Source: Actinomycetales bacterium Actino_02 (GTDB taxonomy: Bacteria > Actinomycetota > Actinomycetes > Propionibacteriales > Propionibacteriaceae). From it: a stretch of DNA of 64,000 nt. Location of the stretch: positions 62,001 to 126,000 of the forward strand of contig LUYM01000023.1 in assembly GCA_001603275.1 (NCBI GenBank), written 5' to 3'. The notes under the pieces are model-generated. The model was not told the origin of the DNA. It made no database searches and worked only from the letters and a program-made list of their open reading frames with translations. Below are positions 8,316 through 19,075 of the stretch, one piece after another (positions within the stretch are counted from its first letter, which is position 1; each line of letters opens with the position of its first letter). The position numbers were made by a program, and so were the translations under genes.

Positions 8316-8510
8316 ATGGATGAGCGCAGCGGCATGGACGCCGGAATCCGGGCCATCAGCATCCTGATCTCGGGTCTGCTCTGCTACGGAGGGCTGGGTT
8401 GGCTGCTCGATAGCTGGCTGCACACGTCCTGGTTGCTACCAGTGGGTCTGATTCTCGGCATGGTGGCCGGGATCTACATGGTCATTGTGCGGTATGGACG
8501 TTCGGTTTGA
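8316..8510 (+). CDS. AtpZ/AtpI-family small membrane protein
   Basis: 64 residues, two predicted membrane helices (about 12-32 and 38-58). The first ends with GLGWLLDSWL, the Gly-rich, Asp-containing pattern of AtpZ-type proteins (COG5336 class), which accompany ATP synthase operons and are linked to Fo assembly or Mg transport. Start ATG 8316; an in-frame ATG at 8334 is possible. No Shine-Dalgarno sequence is seen. The stop lies 20 nt before the atpB GTG. Confidence 0.68.
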   Translation: MDERSGMDAGIRAISILISGLLCYGGLGWLLDSWLHTSWLLPVGLILGMVAGIYMVIVRYGRSV

Positions 8511-8530
8511 TCGAGCAGACAGGAGGTTCG

Positions 8531-9331
8531 GTGTCCGCGATGATCGGACTGCTGATCCCGCTTGAGGGCTTCCCGCCCGGAGTGAACAGCTTCGACTCCA
8601 AGCCACTGTTCCCGGAACTGGGTCCGTCCTGGTACTGGGTGAACAACCACCTGATTCAGGCTGTGATTGCCACCGTCTTGGTGATCGGATTCTGGCTGTG
8701 GATGGCTCGCGAGCAGAAGGTGGTGCCCGGCAAGCGGCAGTTCTTCGGCGAGCTGGCCTACAACCTGGTTCGCAACAGCATCGCCCGCGACATCCTCGGT
8801 CACGAGTACCGCCGGTTCCTGCCCTATCTCCTCGCCCTGTTCAGCTTCATCCTGGTGAACAACCTGTTCGGCGAGTTCTTCCTGTTCATGTTCCCGACCT
8901 TTTCCAAGATCGGTTATGTCTGGGGCCTGGCTTTGTGCTCCTGGATCCTTTACAACGGAGCCGGCATCCACAAGTACGGCCTATTCACCTACCTGCGTAA
9001 AGCGACGCTGCCCGAGGGCGTCCCCGTGCTGCTGTGGCCGCTGATCATCCCACTGGAGTTCCTGTCGAACTTCATCGTGCGACCGGTCACTCTGGCGCTT
9101 CGTCTGTTCGCCAACCTGTTTGCCGGACACCTGGTGATCCTGGTGTTCGTCCTCGGCGGCACCCTGCTGCTGGAGAGCGGCCAGGCCTTCCTGGTGGCTG
9201 CCGGCGGCATGTCCTTGATCTTCAGCTTCGCCATTTTCGCCCTGGAGTTGTTCGTCGGCTTCCTGCAGGCCTACATCTTCACCGTCCTGACCGCCCAATA
9301 CGTCTCCTCTGCAGTTGCAGAGGAACACTGA
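8531..9331 (+). CDS. atpB: F1Fo ATP synthase subunit a
   Basis: 266 residues, integral membrane stator subunit that forms the proton half-channels. The essential arginine is in RPVTLALRLFANLFAGHLV, and the conserved C-terminal helix reads FLQAYIFTVLTAQYVSSA. I chose GTG 8531 because AGGAGG ends 4 nt before it; a TTG at 8507 extends the frame upstream and overlaps the previous stop but has no such signal. First essential Fo gene of the operon. Confidence 0.95.
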   Translation: MSAMIGLLIPLEGFPPGVNSFDSKPLFPELGPSWYWVNNHLIQAVIATVLVIGFWLWMAREQKVVPGKRQFFGELAYNLVRNSIARDILGHEYRRFLPYLLALFSFILVNNLFGEFFLFMFPTFSKIGYVWGLALCSWILYNGAGIHKYGLFTYLRKATLPEGVPVLLWPLIIPLEFLSNFIVRPVTLALRLFANLFAGHLVILVFVLGGTLLLESGQAFLVAAGGMSLIFSFAIFALELFVGFLQAYIFTVLTAQYVSSAVAEEH

Positions 9332-9363
9332 CACGCCTGTAAACCACCGAAAGGAAAGCGCAA

Positions 9364-9591
9364 ATGCTGCCTCTGGATGCCGTCCTCAACGGTTCACTGA
9401 ACATGATCGGCTACGGCCTGGCCACGCTCGGCCCGGGTCTTGGCGTGGCCTGGATCTTCTCCTCGGTGATCAACGGCACCGCCCGCCAGCCCGAGGCGCG
9501 CGGCGCGATGCTAAGCACCGCCTGGATCGGCTTCGCCGTGGTCGAGGCGCTGGCGATCATCGGTATCGCCCTCGCCTTCGTCATCAAGTGA
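9364..9591 (+). CDS. atpE: F1Fo ATP synthase subunit c
   Basis: 75 residues, two-helix hairpin that oligomerises into the rotor ring. The proton-carrying carboxylate is E61 ([10 protein letters not shown]), and the polar loop RQPE is at 41-44. The N-terminal helix has [12 protein letters not shown], a looser glycine motif than the strict GxGxGxG form. No Na-type ligand set is evident, so a proton ring is expected. GAAAGGAAAG precedes the ATG. Confidence 0.96.
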   Translation: MLPLDAVLNGSLNMIGYGLATLGPGLGVAWIFSSVINGTARQPEARGAMLSTAWIGFAVVEALAIIGIALAFVIK

Positions 9592-9601
9592 GGCTGACGG
9601 C

Positions 9602-10156
9602 ATGCTGCCGCTGCTGACCCCACTGGAGACCGGTTCCGAGGGAGGGATCGGCGTCCTGCTGCCGGCATTGCCGGAGCTGCTGATCGGCATCGTCCTGTTC
9701 GGGATCATCTGGTTCGTGGCCGCGAAGAAGGTGGTCCCGATGTTCGAGGCCACCTACGCCGAGCGCACGGCCGAGATTGCCGGCGGCATCGAGAAGGCCG
9801 AGGCTGCTCAGAAGCAGGCCGCGGAGGCGCTGGCCACCTACACCGAGCAGTTGTCCGGTGCCCGGGCAGAGGCCGGCCAGATCCGCGAGGAGGCCAAGGC
9901 TCAGGCCACGGCCATCGCCGCGGAGATCCGGCACCAGGCCCAGGCCGACTCGGAGCGAATGCTGGCCAGCGCAAAGGCCGCCATCGAGGCTGAGCGGATC
10001 GCCGCCATGCATCAGTTGCGCGCCGAGATCGGTGGCTTGGCCACCGAGCTGGCCGGGCGGATCGTCGGTGAGTCGCTCGAATCGGAGGAGCGCGCACAGC
10101 GCACCGTCGACCGGTTCATCGCCGAGCTTGAAGCCCAGCCCGAGGTGAGTGCATGA
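9602..10156 (+). CDS. atpF: F1Fo ATP synthase subunit b
   Basis: 184 residues. One N-terminal membrane span (about 20-42, LPELLIGIVLFGIIWFVAA) is followed by a long Ala/Glu-rich helix that dimerises as the peripheral stalk. Only one b-type gene is present in the operon. It starts 10 nt after atpE and overlaps atpH by ATGA. Confidence 0.94.
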   Translation: MLPLLTPLETGSEGGIGVLLPALPELLIGIVLFGIIWFVAAKKVVPMFEATYAERTAEIAGGIEKAEAAQKQAAEALATYTEQLSGARAEAGQIREEAKAQATAIAAEIRHQAQADSERMLASAKAAIEAERIAAMHQLRAEIGGLATELAGRIVGESLESEERAQRTVDRFIAELEAQPEVSA

Positions 10157-10950
10157 ACACAGCCACCCTGGCCAGGCAGTCGGAGTTGGATCGCTGCGTG
10201 GATGCGGCCGCCCCGACGACGACGCTGGCCGAGGAGCTGTTGCAGGTGGCCGAGCTGCTGGCCGGTGAGCCTCGACTGCGTAGTGCGCTGTCCGATCCCA
10301 CCACAGCGGATCAACGTCGCCGTGTGCTTGCCGAGGGGTTGCTGAGCGGCAAACTCGGTGCCGACGCGACCACAGTGGTCGCCCAGGCGGCCTCGCTGAA
10401 GTGGGGCAGCGGCGGACGGCTGGTGGATGCGTTGCGTCGGCAGGCCCTTCGGACCCTGTTCGGCGTCGCGCAGCAGCAGGGACGACTGGACACCGTCGAG
10501 GAGGAGCTCTTCCGCCTGGGCCGTGCTGCGGCCGGCAGTCCGGAGCTTCGCAAGGCTCTGGACGACCGCAGCACCCCGATCGCGGCCCGCCGGAGGCTGA
10601 TCAGCGAGCTGATCGCCGCCAAGGTGGATCCGGTCACGCTGGCTCTGGCCGAGCAGGCCGTCCAGGCTGACGAAGGCGGCTTTGAGCGCGGCATCGACGC
10701 AGAACTGCAGTTGGCGGCACAGGCGCGCCAGCGCGCGATTGCGACCGTGACCGTGGCCCGCCCGCTGACCCCCGAGCAGTATGACCGTCTGGCCGCAGTG
10801 CTGGTTCGCCAGCTCGGTCGGCAGGTGAATCTGCACGTACTGATCGACCCGAACGTGATCGGCGGGGTCCGCGTCCAGGTCGGCGACCAGGTGATCGAAG
10901 GCACCCTGGCCAGCCGGCTCGCGTCCGCTGAACAACATCTGACCAAGTAG
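10153..10950 (+). CDS. atpH: F1Fo ATP synthase subunit delta
   Basis: 265 residues, the long actinobacterial form (E. coli delta has about 177). It joins the top of F1 to the b stalk. The C-terminal half carries the conserved part (RQRAIATVTVARPLTPEQYD and NPNVIGGVRVQVGDQVIEGT). It is not fused to a b-like domain as in mycobacteria. Overlaps atpF by 4 bp. Confidence 0.93.
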   Translation: MNTATLARQSELDRCVDAAAPTTTLAEELLQVAELLAGEPRLRSALSDPTTADQRRRVLAEGLLSGKLGADATTVVAQAASLKWGSGGRLVDALRRQALRTLFGVAQQQGRLDTVEEELFRLGRAAAGSPELRKALDDRSTPIAARRRLISELIAAKVDPVTLALAEQAVQADEGGFERGIDAELQLAAQARQRAIATVTVARPLTPEQYDRLAAVLVRQLGRQVNLHVLIDPNVIGGVRVQVGDQVIEGTLASRLASAEQHLTK

Positions 10951-10974
10951 AGACCGAAAGCAGAAGGTACCCAA

Positions 10975-12618
10975 ATGGCGGAACTGACCATCAGCCCCGA
11001 GGAGATCCGGGACGCGCTGGACAAGTTCGTGTCGGAGTTCCACCCGGACGTGGCAGCCACCGACGAGGTCGGCACCGTGGTGACTTCCGGCGATGGCATC
11101 GCTCGCGTTGAGGGCCTGCCCTCGGCAATGGCCAACGAGTTGCTGCAGTTCTCGAACGGGACCCTGGGAATCGCGCTGAACCTGGACGTCCGCGAGATCG
11201 GCGTGGTCGTCCTGGGCGAGTCCGAAGGAATCGACGAGGGTTCGATCGTCAAGCGCACCGGTGAGGTGCTCAGCGTCCCGGTCGGCGACGGCTATCTCGG
11301 CCGAGTCGTGGACGCCATGGGCAATCCGATCGACGGCCTCGGCGAGATCAAGGACGTCACCGAGCATCGCCCGCTGGAGCTGCAGGCGGCCGGCGTGATG
11401 GAGCGGCAGAGCGTCAACGAGCCGCTGCAGACCGGCATCAAGGCGATCGATTCGATGACCCCGATCGGTCGCGGCCAGCGGCAGCTGATCATCGGTGACC
11501 GCAAGACCGGCAAGACCGCGATCGCCATTGACACGATCATCAACCAGAAGGCCAACTGGGCCACCGGAGATCCGCAGAAGCAGGTGCGCTGCATCTACGT
11601 GGCGATCGGCCAGAAGGGCTCCACGATCGCGGCGCTGCACACCGTCCTGGAAGAGGCCGGTGCCATGGAGTACACGACCATCGTGCACTCGCCCGCCTCT
11701 GATCCGGCCGGGTTCAAGTACATCGCTCCCTACACGGGCTCGGCCATCGGCCAGCACTGGATGTACGGCGGCAAGCACGTCCTGATCGTCTTCGACGACC
11801 TGACCAAGCAGGCCGAGGCCTACCGCTCCATGTCGCTGCTGCTGCGCCGTCCGCCGGGCCGCGAGGCCTACCCCGGCGACGTCTTCTACCTGCACAGCCG
11901 CCTGCTGGAGCGCTGCGCGAAGCTCTCCGACGAACTCGGTGGCGGTTCGATGACCGGCCTGCCGATTATCGAGACCAAGGCCAACGACGTCTCGGCCTAC
12001 ATCCCGACCAACGTGATCTCGATCACCGACGGCCAGATCTTCCTGCAGTCCGACCTGTTCAACGCCAACCAGCGTCCGGCCATCGACGTCGGCATCTCGG
12101 TGTCCCGAGTCGGTGGTGCCGCCCAGGTGAAGGCGATGAAGTCGGTGGCAGGCACTCTGAAGATCGGTTTGGCTCAGTACCGCGACATGGAGGCATTCGC
12201 AATGTTCGCCTCCGATCTGGACGCCGCCTCGCGGCGCCAGCTCGATCGTGGTGCGCGGCTCGTCGAGCTGCTCCGTCAGCCCCAGTACAGCCCCTACCCG
12301 GTTGCCAACCAGGTGATCAGCGTCTGGGCCGGCACCACAGGCAAGTTCGACGAGGTCCCGGTGGCCGACGTGCTGGCTTTCGAGCAGGAGTACCTGTCCT
12401 ACCTCAAGCACAACACCAAGGTGCTCGACGTGATTGCCGAGACCGGCCAGTTCGGTGACGACACCAAGCAGGCAGCCGAGGATGCGCTGACCGCCTTCCG
12501 TGCGCAGTGGGTGAGCACCTCGGGTGCCTCTTTGGCCGAGGGTGACCCCGCTGCCGATGCCATCGAGGATGCCGATCTCAGCCACGAGCAGATCGTGGTG
12601 AAGAAGAAGCGGAGCTGA
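10975..12618 (+). CDS. atpA: F1Fo ATP synthase subunit alpha
   Basis: 547 residues. Non-catalytic nucleotide-binding subunit of the F1 hexamer. P-loop GDRKTGKT at 174-181; the conserved [11 protein letters not shown] segment is present. AGAAGG lies just before the ATG. The C-terminus ends with a charged tail ([11 protein letters not shown]), as in other actinobacterial alpha subunits. Followed after 3 nt by atpG. Confidence 0.97.
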   Translation: MAELTISPEEIRDALDKFVSEFHPDVAATDEVGTVVTSGDGIARVEGLPSAMANELLQFSNGTLGIALNLDVREIGVVVLGESEGIDEGSIVKRTGEVLSVPVGDGYLGRVVDAMGNPIDGLGEIKDVTEHRPLELQAAGVMERQSVNEPLQTGIKAIDSMTPIGRGQRQLIIGDRKTGKTAIAIDTIINQKANWATGDPQKQVRCIYVAIGQKGSTIAALHTVLEEAGAMEYTTIVHSPASDPAGFKYIAPYTGSAIGQHWMYGGKHVLIVFDDLTKQAEAYRSMSLLLRRPPGREAYPGDVFYLHSRLLERCAKLSDELGGGSMTGLPIIETKANDVSAYIPTNVISITDGQIFLQSDLFNANQRPAIDVGISVSRVGGAAQVKAMKSVAGTLKIGLAQYRDMEAFAMFASDLDAASRRQLDRGARLVELLRQPQYSPYPVANQVISVWAGTTGKFDEVPVADVLAFEQEYLSYLKHNTKVLDVIAETGQFGDDTKQAAEDALTAFRAQWVSTSGASLAEGDPAADAIEDADLSHEQIVVKKKRS

Positions 12619-12621
12619 TCG

Positions 12622-14990
<2,369 letters not shown>

Positions 14991-14991
14991 C

Positions 14992-15399
14992 GTGTCCGAC
15001 GTCCTGAGGGTTGAGGTGGTCTCCTCGACCGGAATCGTCTGGGAGGGCGACGCGCGCAGCGTGATCGTTCGGACCAGCGAGGGCGACATCGGCATCCTGC
15101 CCAACCACGAGCCGCTGCTGGCCTCGCTGGTGCCGTGCGCCGCCGAGGTGCTCAGCGCGTCCGACACTCGCGAGGTGGTGGCCATCGATGGTGGCTTCAT
15201 CTCGGTGGCCGACAACCGGGTTTCGCTGCTGAGTCAGTTCGCCAAGATCGCTCAGGAGATCGACCTGGTCGCGGCCGAGCATGAGCTGGCCGCAGCCGAG
15301 AAGCGGATCAACGAGGGCGAACTGGACGAAGAGACCCGCCACCACTTCCTGCGAGCTCAGGCTCAGGTACGTGCGGCTCGGATGGCCCGCGAGAACTGA
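14992..15399 (+). CDS. atpC: F1Fo ATP synthase subunit epsilon
   Basis: 135 residues from GTG 14992, one base after the atpD stop, with AGAAGGAAGG upstream. N-terminal beta sandwich (LRVEVVSSTGIVWEG; GDIGILPNHEPLLASL) and a two-helix C-terminal part. Last gene of the core operon. An upstream in-frame ATG lies inside atpD and is not used. Confidence 0.95.
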   Translation: MSDVLRVEVVSSTGIVWEGDARSVIVRTSEGDIGILPNHEPLLASLVPCAAEVLSASDTREVVAIDGGFISVADNRVSLLSQFAKIAQEIDLVAAEHELAAAEKRINEGELDEETRHHFLRAQAQVRAARMAREN

Positions 15400-15417
15400 G
15401 CCGGAGACTTCGCGACG

Positions 15418-15858
15418 ATGGACTGGTTCGGGTGGGCGGAAACCATCGCCCTGGTCGTCGTCATCGCACTCCTGCTTCCGGTGCTCTACCTCGGTGGACG
15501 CCGTCGTTGGCTGTCACGCCAAGGTGGTCTCTTCGACTGCAGCGTGCGACTGTCCACCAAATCGCCCGGTGCGGGCTGGGCGCTCGGAGTGGCCCGCTAC
15601 AGCGGGGACAATCTGGAGTGGTTCCGGGCCTTTTCGATCTCGCTGCGACCCAAGGTGATCTTCCCGCGGTCGATCTCTCGCGCCGGAGTCCAGCGAGATC
15701 CCGACGCCATCGAGTCAGTGCTGCTCTACGACGACCAGCGAATCCTGACCATGGAGCTGGCCGATGGTCGCAGCTGGGAGCTGGCCATGTCGGTTGCCTC
15801 GCTCACCGGCCTGCTCAGCTGGCTGGAGTCGGCTCCTCCGGGCGCTCGCTACCGCTGA
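15418..15858 (+). CDS. DUF2550-family single-pass membrane protein
   Basis: 146 residues. One N-terminal span (about 6-26, WAETIALVVVIALLLPVLYL), then a cytoplasmic beta-rich domain with GWALGVARYSGDNLEWFRAF and an arginine-rich end. Actinobacteria carry such a gene right after atpC (Rv1312 in M. tuberculosis, as recalled). Function unknown. Its 3' end overlaps the convergent adenosyltransferase gene by 44 bp. Confidence 0.85.
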   Translation: MDWFGWAETIALVVVIALLLPVLYLGGRRRWLSRQGGLFDCSVRLSTKSPGAGWALGVARYSGDNLEWFRAFSISLRPKVIFPRSISRAGVQRDPDAIESVLLYDDQRILTMELADGRSWELAMSVASLTGLLSWLESAPPGARYR

Positions 15859-16480
15859 TCCGTTCGCGCTGGCGACGTCCACGCGGGTCCAGGACCTCGC
15901 GGTCCTTGCCGGGCACCCACAGCACCTCTCCGGCGCTCTGACCGGCGCTGCGGCCCAGGATGAACAACAGGTCCGAGAGCCGGTTCAGGTAGGTGATCGC
16001 CAGCGGGTTGACGCCGCCTTCTTGGCCGAGGCCGTGAGCCTCGGCGGCCCGCCAGGCCGTCCGCTCCGCACGTCGGACGACTGCCCGGGCCAGCTGTAGC
16101 CACGATGCGGCCAGGCCGCCGCCGGGCAGGATGAACGACTGGAGGGTCGGCAGCTCATCGCCGAACTCGTCGCACCACCCTTCGAGCCGATCGATGTAGG
16201 CCTGAATCACCCGCAGCTGCGGGTAGGGCGGGTTGTCGGTGAGCGGGGTTGCCAGGTCGGCTCCGGCATCGAAGAGCTCGTTCTGCAGGTGGGCGATCAC
16301 CGGCGCCACCGCCGGCGGCAGATCGGGCTGGGCCGCGGCCAGCCCGAGCAGGCAGTTCGCCTCGTCCACCTGGCCGTACGCCTCGACCCGAAGATCGGTC
16401 TTGCTGGCCTCACTCAGGTCGGCCAGCCGCGTGGTGCCGCCGTCCCCGGTACGGGTGTAGATCTTGGTGAGTTTGACCAT
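15815..16480 (-). CDS. Cob(I)alamin adenosyltransferase, PduO type
   Basis: 221 residues. Transfers the adenosyl group of ATP to reduced corrinoid, giving adenosylcobalamin, the cofactor of methylmalonyl-CoA mutase. Family signatures: KIYTRTGDGGTTRLAD at the N-terminus (ATP binding), YGQVDEANCLLGLA, and RRAERTAWRAAE then NPLAITYLNRLSDLLFILGR. ATG 16480 is used; the upstream TTG adds three residues. The last 30 residues are a charged tail that overlaps the DUF2550 gene on the other strand. With mce at 21.5 kb this supports a B12-dependent propionate route. Confidence 0.94.
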   Translation of the reverse strand: MVKLTKIYTRTGDGGTTRLADLSEASKTDLRVEAYGQVDEANCLLGLAAAQPDLPPAVAPVIAHLQNELFDAGADLATPLTDNPPYPQLRVIQAYIDRLEGWCDEFGDELPTLQSFILPGGGLAASWLQLARAVVRRAERTAWRAAEAHGLGQEGGVNPLAITYLNRLSDLLFILGRSAGQSAGEVLWVPGKDREVLDPRGRRQRERISGSERPEEPTPAS

Positions 16481-16530
16481 GCCGTCCAATCAACACCGCG
16501 GCGTTGGTGCTGTCAAACGCCAAGACCTGG

Positions 16531-16536
16531 CACAGT
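16531..16536 (+). promoter_or_regulatory. Candidate leaderless -10 element for the cyclophilin gene
   Basis: CACAGT followed by 6 nt and the GTG start at 16543. No Shine-Dalgarno sequence is present. Confidence 0.4.
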
Positions 16537-16542
16537 GGCACA

Positions 16543-17232
16543 GTGAACAGAGTCTGGATCATTGCCCTCGCCACCTGCGCATTCGCCCTCACCGGGTGTG
16601 TGGCGCCGATCACTGCGACACCGCGACCCAGCGGCAGTGGCACCGAGAGTGCAGCTGCCTCGGCCGATGGCGTCAACTGCAACTACCAGGCCGCGGGAAA
16701 CCCCGCCAAGAAGGTGAACCTGCCGCCAGCGAGCGGAGTCGCCAACGCCGGTAGCGTCGAACTGACCATGACGCTGAGTGGTACCAAGATCGGTCTGACC
16801 CTGGATCGTGTGCGGACGCCGTGTACCACCAACTCCTTCGTCTCGTTGGCCGCTCAGGGCTACTTCGACAACACCTCCTGCCATCGGCTCGTCGATTCGG
16901 GCATCTTCGTGCTCCAGTGCGGCGACCCGACCGGGACGGGCTCGGGTGGGCCGGGCTACCAGTTCGCCGATGAGCTGACCGGTGAAGAGACCTACGGCGC
17001 CGGCACGCTGGCCATGGCCAACGCGGGTGCGAACACGAATGGTTCCCAGTTCTTCATCGTCTACGCCGACTCGCAGCTGCCGCCCAGCTACACGGTGTTC
17101 GGTTCTATCGATGCCGCAGGGATTCAGGCCATTCGAGCGATCGCGAAGAAGGGCCAGGACAACTCCTTCGGCAGTGCCGGCGGCGGAAAGCCGAACGCGC
17201 CGGCCGTGATCGAGTCGATCACGTCTCGCTGA
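16543..17232 (+). CDS. Cyclophilin-type peptidyl-prolyl isomerase lipoprotein
   Basis: 229 residues. The N-terminus is a lipoprotein signal with lipobox LTGC, the lipidated cysteine being residue 19. A Ser/Pro-rich linker follows. The cyclophilin domain (about 70-229) has CHRLVDSGIFVLQCGD, GGPGYQFADE, GTLAMANAGANTNGSQFFI and YTVFGSI, including the Arg, Phe and Gln of the active site. Likely a surface-anchored folding catalyst. GTG 16543 is chosen because it places the signal peptide correctly. The 3' end overlaps the convergent hydrolase gene by 14 bp. Confidence 0.9.
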   Translation: MNRVWIIALATCAFALTGCVAPITATPRPSGSGTESAAASADGVNCNYQAAGNPAKKVNLPPASGVANAGSVELTMTLSGTKIGLTLDRVRTPCTTNSFVSLAAQGYFDNTSCHRLVDSGIFVLQCGDPTGTGSGGPGYQFADELTGEETYGAGTLAMANAGANTNGSQFFIVYADSQLPPSYTVFGSIDAAGIQAIRAIAKKGQDNSFGSAGGGKPNAPAVIESITSR

Positions 17233-18013
17233 GCGTGGCCAGCCGGACCAGAGCGCTGGTGACGGCGTCCGGGGCGTCGGCGTGCACCCAGTGCCCGGCG
17301 CCGGGGACGATCACCTGCTCGACGGCGGGGAAGAGCCGCTGCATCACCGGCAGGTGTTCGGGTCGGCAGTAGCGGGATCGCTCGCCGGTGATCCACAGGG
17401 TCGGTCCCGGATAGCTGACCGGGCCAGGATCGGGCCAGTCGGAGATCTCCTCCAGCGAGTCGCCGAGCAGTTGCAGGTTGAGCTGCCAATGCCAGCCGCC
17501 CCGGCGGCGCAGGTTCTGCAGCAACAGACCACGGCTGGCGTCGTCGCGGACCTGGGTGGACAGCAGCTGGTCGGCTTGGGTCCGCGACTCCAGCGTGGTG
17601 AGGTCGAGGCTGCGCATTGCGCTGACCAGGGGAGCGAAGCTCCCGACCTGGTCGGAGACTGCCGGGGCGATGTCGACGACTCCGAGGGCCGCCACCAGAG
17701 GTGAGTGCCGCAAGGCAGTCAGCATGGCCACCTTGCCACCCAGTGAGTGTCCGACCAGGATCAGCCGGGCCGCCGATCCGAGTCGCAACTCGATCTCCTC
17801 GGCGACCTGGTCGGCGAGCTCGGGATAGCTGAAGGTTTCGGTCCAGGCGCTGCGACCGTGGTTGGGCAGGTCGAACAGGACGGTCGGATACCCCTGGTCG
17901 GCCAACGAGTGGGCGACGCCCGTCCAGTTGCGCCCACGCCCGAACAGTCCGGGGAGGATCGCGAAGCGGGGACGTCCGCGGCCGACCAGCTCGGTGTAGA
18001 TGCCAGTGGCCAT
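17219..18013 (-). CDS. Alpha/beta-hydrolase fold protein
   Basis: 264 residues. Nucleophile elbow GHSLGG with Ser90, oxyanion region LPGLFGRGRNW, a putative acid in VVDIAPAV and the terminal histidine in GAGHWVHADAP give a complete catalytic triad. No lid family was recognised, so the substrate (ester, lactone or similar) is unknown. ATG 18013 is selected: it shares one base with the stop of the upstream small gene (TGATG), showing translational coupling. A longer reading frame upstream is the shadow of that gene. Confidence 0.88.
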   Translation of the reverse strand: MATGIYTELVGRGRPRFAILPGLFGRGRNWTGVAHSLADQGYPTVLFDLPNHGRSAWTETFSYPELADQVAEEIELRLGSAARLILVGHSLGGKVAMLTALRHSPLVAALGVVDIAPAVSDQVGSFAPLVSAMRSLDLTTLESRTQADQLLSTQVRDDASRGLLLQNLRRRGGWHWQLNLQLLGDSLEEISDWPDPGPVSYPGPTLWITGERSRYCRPEHLPVMQRLFPAVEQVIVPGAGHWVHADAPDAVTSALVRLATLSET

Positions 18014-18288
18014 CAGCGCCGCCGAGCCCAGCAGGAGGTATGCCAGTGCCGACGTTCCTCGACCGCTGAGGTGGAGCCGAGACTGGCTTCTCGTGGCCAG
18101 GTCACCAGATGGGCCGTCCCTGGCAGTAGCTGTTGGTTGCATCCGGGGCACAGGTAGGTCTTGTCGGCCGCGTCGGCGGGCATGGTCTGAACCATCCAGT
18201 CGCCGTCGCCTTTGTGCTCCAGACGCGCGAAGGCGCCACTGGACAGCGGCCGCGCCGGCCGCAGGTGCTTGGAGGGTCGCTTGGCCAT
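18013..18288 (-). CDS. Small conserved actinobacterial Cys/His protein (possible zinc ribbon)
   Basis: 91 residues. Basic N-terminus, then LCPGC (C47, C50), H60, and HWHTSC (H81, H83, C86), a CxxC...HxHxxC pattern suited to one structural zinc. The pattern LCPGCNQQLLPGTAHLVTWP matches small actinobacterial proteins often labelled ATP/GTP-binding without experimental support. It is divergent from nucS (62-bp gap) and coupled to the hydrolase downstream. TAGGAC lies 6 nt before the ATG, a weak leaderless-type -10. Function unknown. Confidence 0.75.
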   Translation of the reverse strand: MAKRPSKHLRPARPLSSGAFARLEHKGDGDWMVQTMPADAADKTYLCPGCNQQLLPGTAHLVTWPREASLGSTSAVEERRHWHTSCWARRR

Positions 18289-18338
18289 ACCGAAGTCCTA
18301 TGCCAAGGTCGCTCCCACAGGCAAGTCGCCGCTCAGGG

Positions 18339-18344
18339 TAAGTT
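18339..18344 (+). promoter_or_regulatory. Candidate leaderless -10 element for nucS
   Basis: TAAGTT followed by 6 nt and the GTG start at 18351. An AGGG lies upstream but about 10 nt from the start, so a leaderless mRNA is plausible. Confidence 0.4.
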
Positions 18345-18350
18345 GTTGCA

Positions 18351-19055
18351 GTGCGCTTGTTGATTGCGAAATGTCAGGTCGACTACGCCGGACGGCTGTC
18401 CGCCCATCTGCCGATGGCGCTGCGGCTGATCATGGTGAAGTCGGACGGCTCGGTCTCGGTCCATGCCGATGACCGCGCCTACAAGCCGCTCAACTGGATG
18501 AGTGCACCGTGCACGCTCACCCTGCACGACCCGACTACCAGCGAGCTCGCCGACGGGCTGCCCACCGATCTCACCGAGCTGTGGGAGGTGCGCAACAGGG
18601 ACGGGGACCGACTGCTGATCTCGATCGGCGAGGTCGTCCATGACTCCAATCACGAGCTGGGACTTGATCCCGGCCTGCAGAAGGACGGCGTCGAAGCGCA
18701 TCTGCAGCAACTGCTCGCGGCTAACCCGGAGACCTTCGGTCCTGGCTGGACGCTGGTGACCAGAGAGCACCAGACCCCGATCGGACCGGTCGACCTGCTG
18801 TACCGGGACTCGGCGGGCGCCTACGTGGCCGTCGAGGTGAAGCGCAGAGGCGAGATCGACGGTGTCGAGCAGTTGACCCGCTATCTCGAGTTGATGAACG
18901 CCGACCCACTGCTGAGCCCGGTGCGCGGAGTATTCGCGGCCCAGCAGATCAAGCCGCAGGCACGGACCCTGGCGGGCACCCGCGGGATCGAATGCGTCCT
19001 GCTCGACTACGACGGACTACGCGGCCTCGACAACGCCGAGGAGCGGCTCTTCTAG
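18351..19055 (+). CDS. nucS: Mismatch-specific endonuclease NucS/EndoMS
   Basis: 234 residues. In actinobacteria lacking MutS/MutL, NucS cuts both strands at G-T, G-G and T-T mismatches and is the main anti-mutator. An N-terminal DNA-binding/dimer domain (1-105) precedes a RecB-like nuclease core with D148 (PVDLLYRD), E162 and K164 ([11 protein letters not shown]) and the QLTRYLELM helix. The C-terminal tail ERLF resembles the hydrophobic clamp-binding end reported for the family. Start GTG 18351. It converges on the transporter gene with a 20-bp gap. Confidence 0.95.
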   Translation: MRLLIAKCQVDYAGRLSAHLPMALRLIMVKSDGSVSVHADDRAYKPLNWMSAPCTLTLHDPTTSELADGLPTDLTELWEVRNRDGDRLLISIGEVVHDSNHELGLDPGLQKDGVEAHLQQLLAANPETFGPGWTLVTREHQTPIGPVDLLYRDSAGAYVAVEVKRRGEIDGVEQLTRYLELMNADPLLSPVRGVFAAQQIKPQARTLAGTRGIECVLLDYDGLRGLDNAEERLF

Positions 19056-19075
19056 AGCGAGCCGACGAGCGGGCC

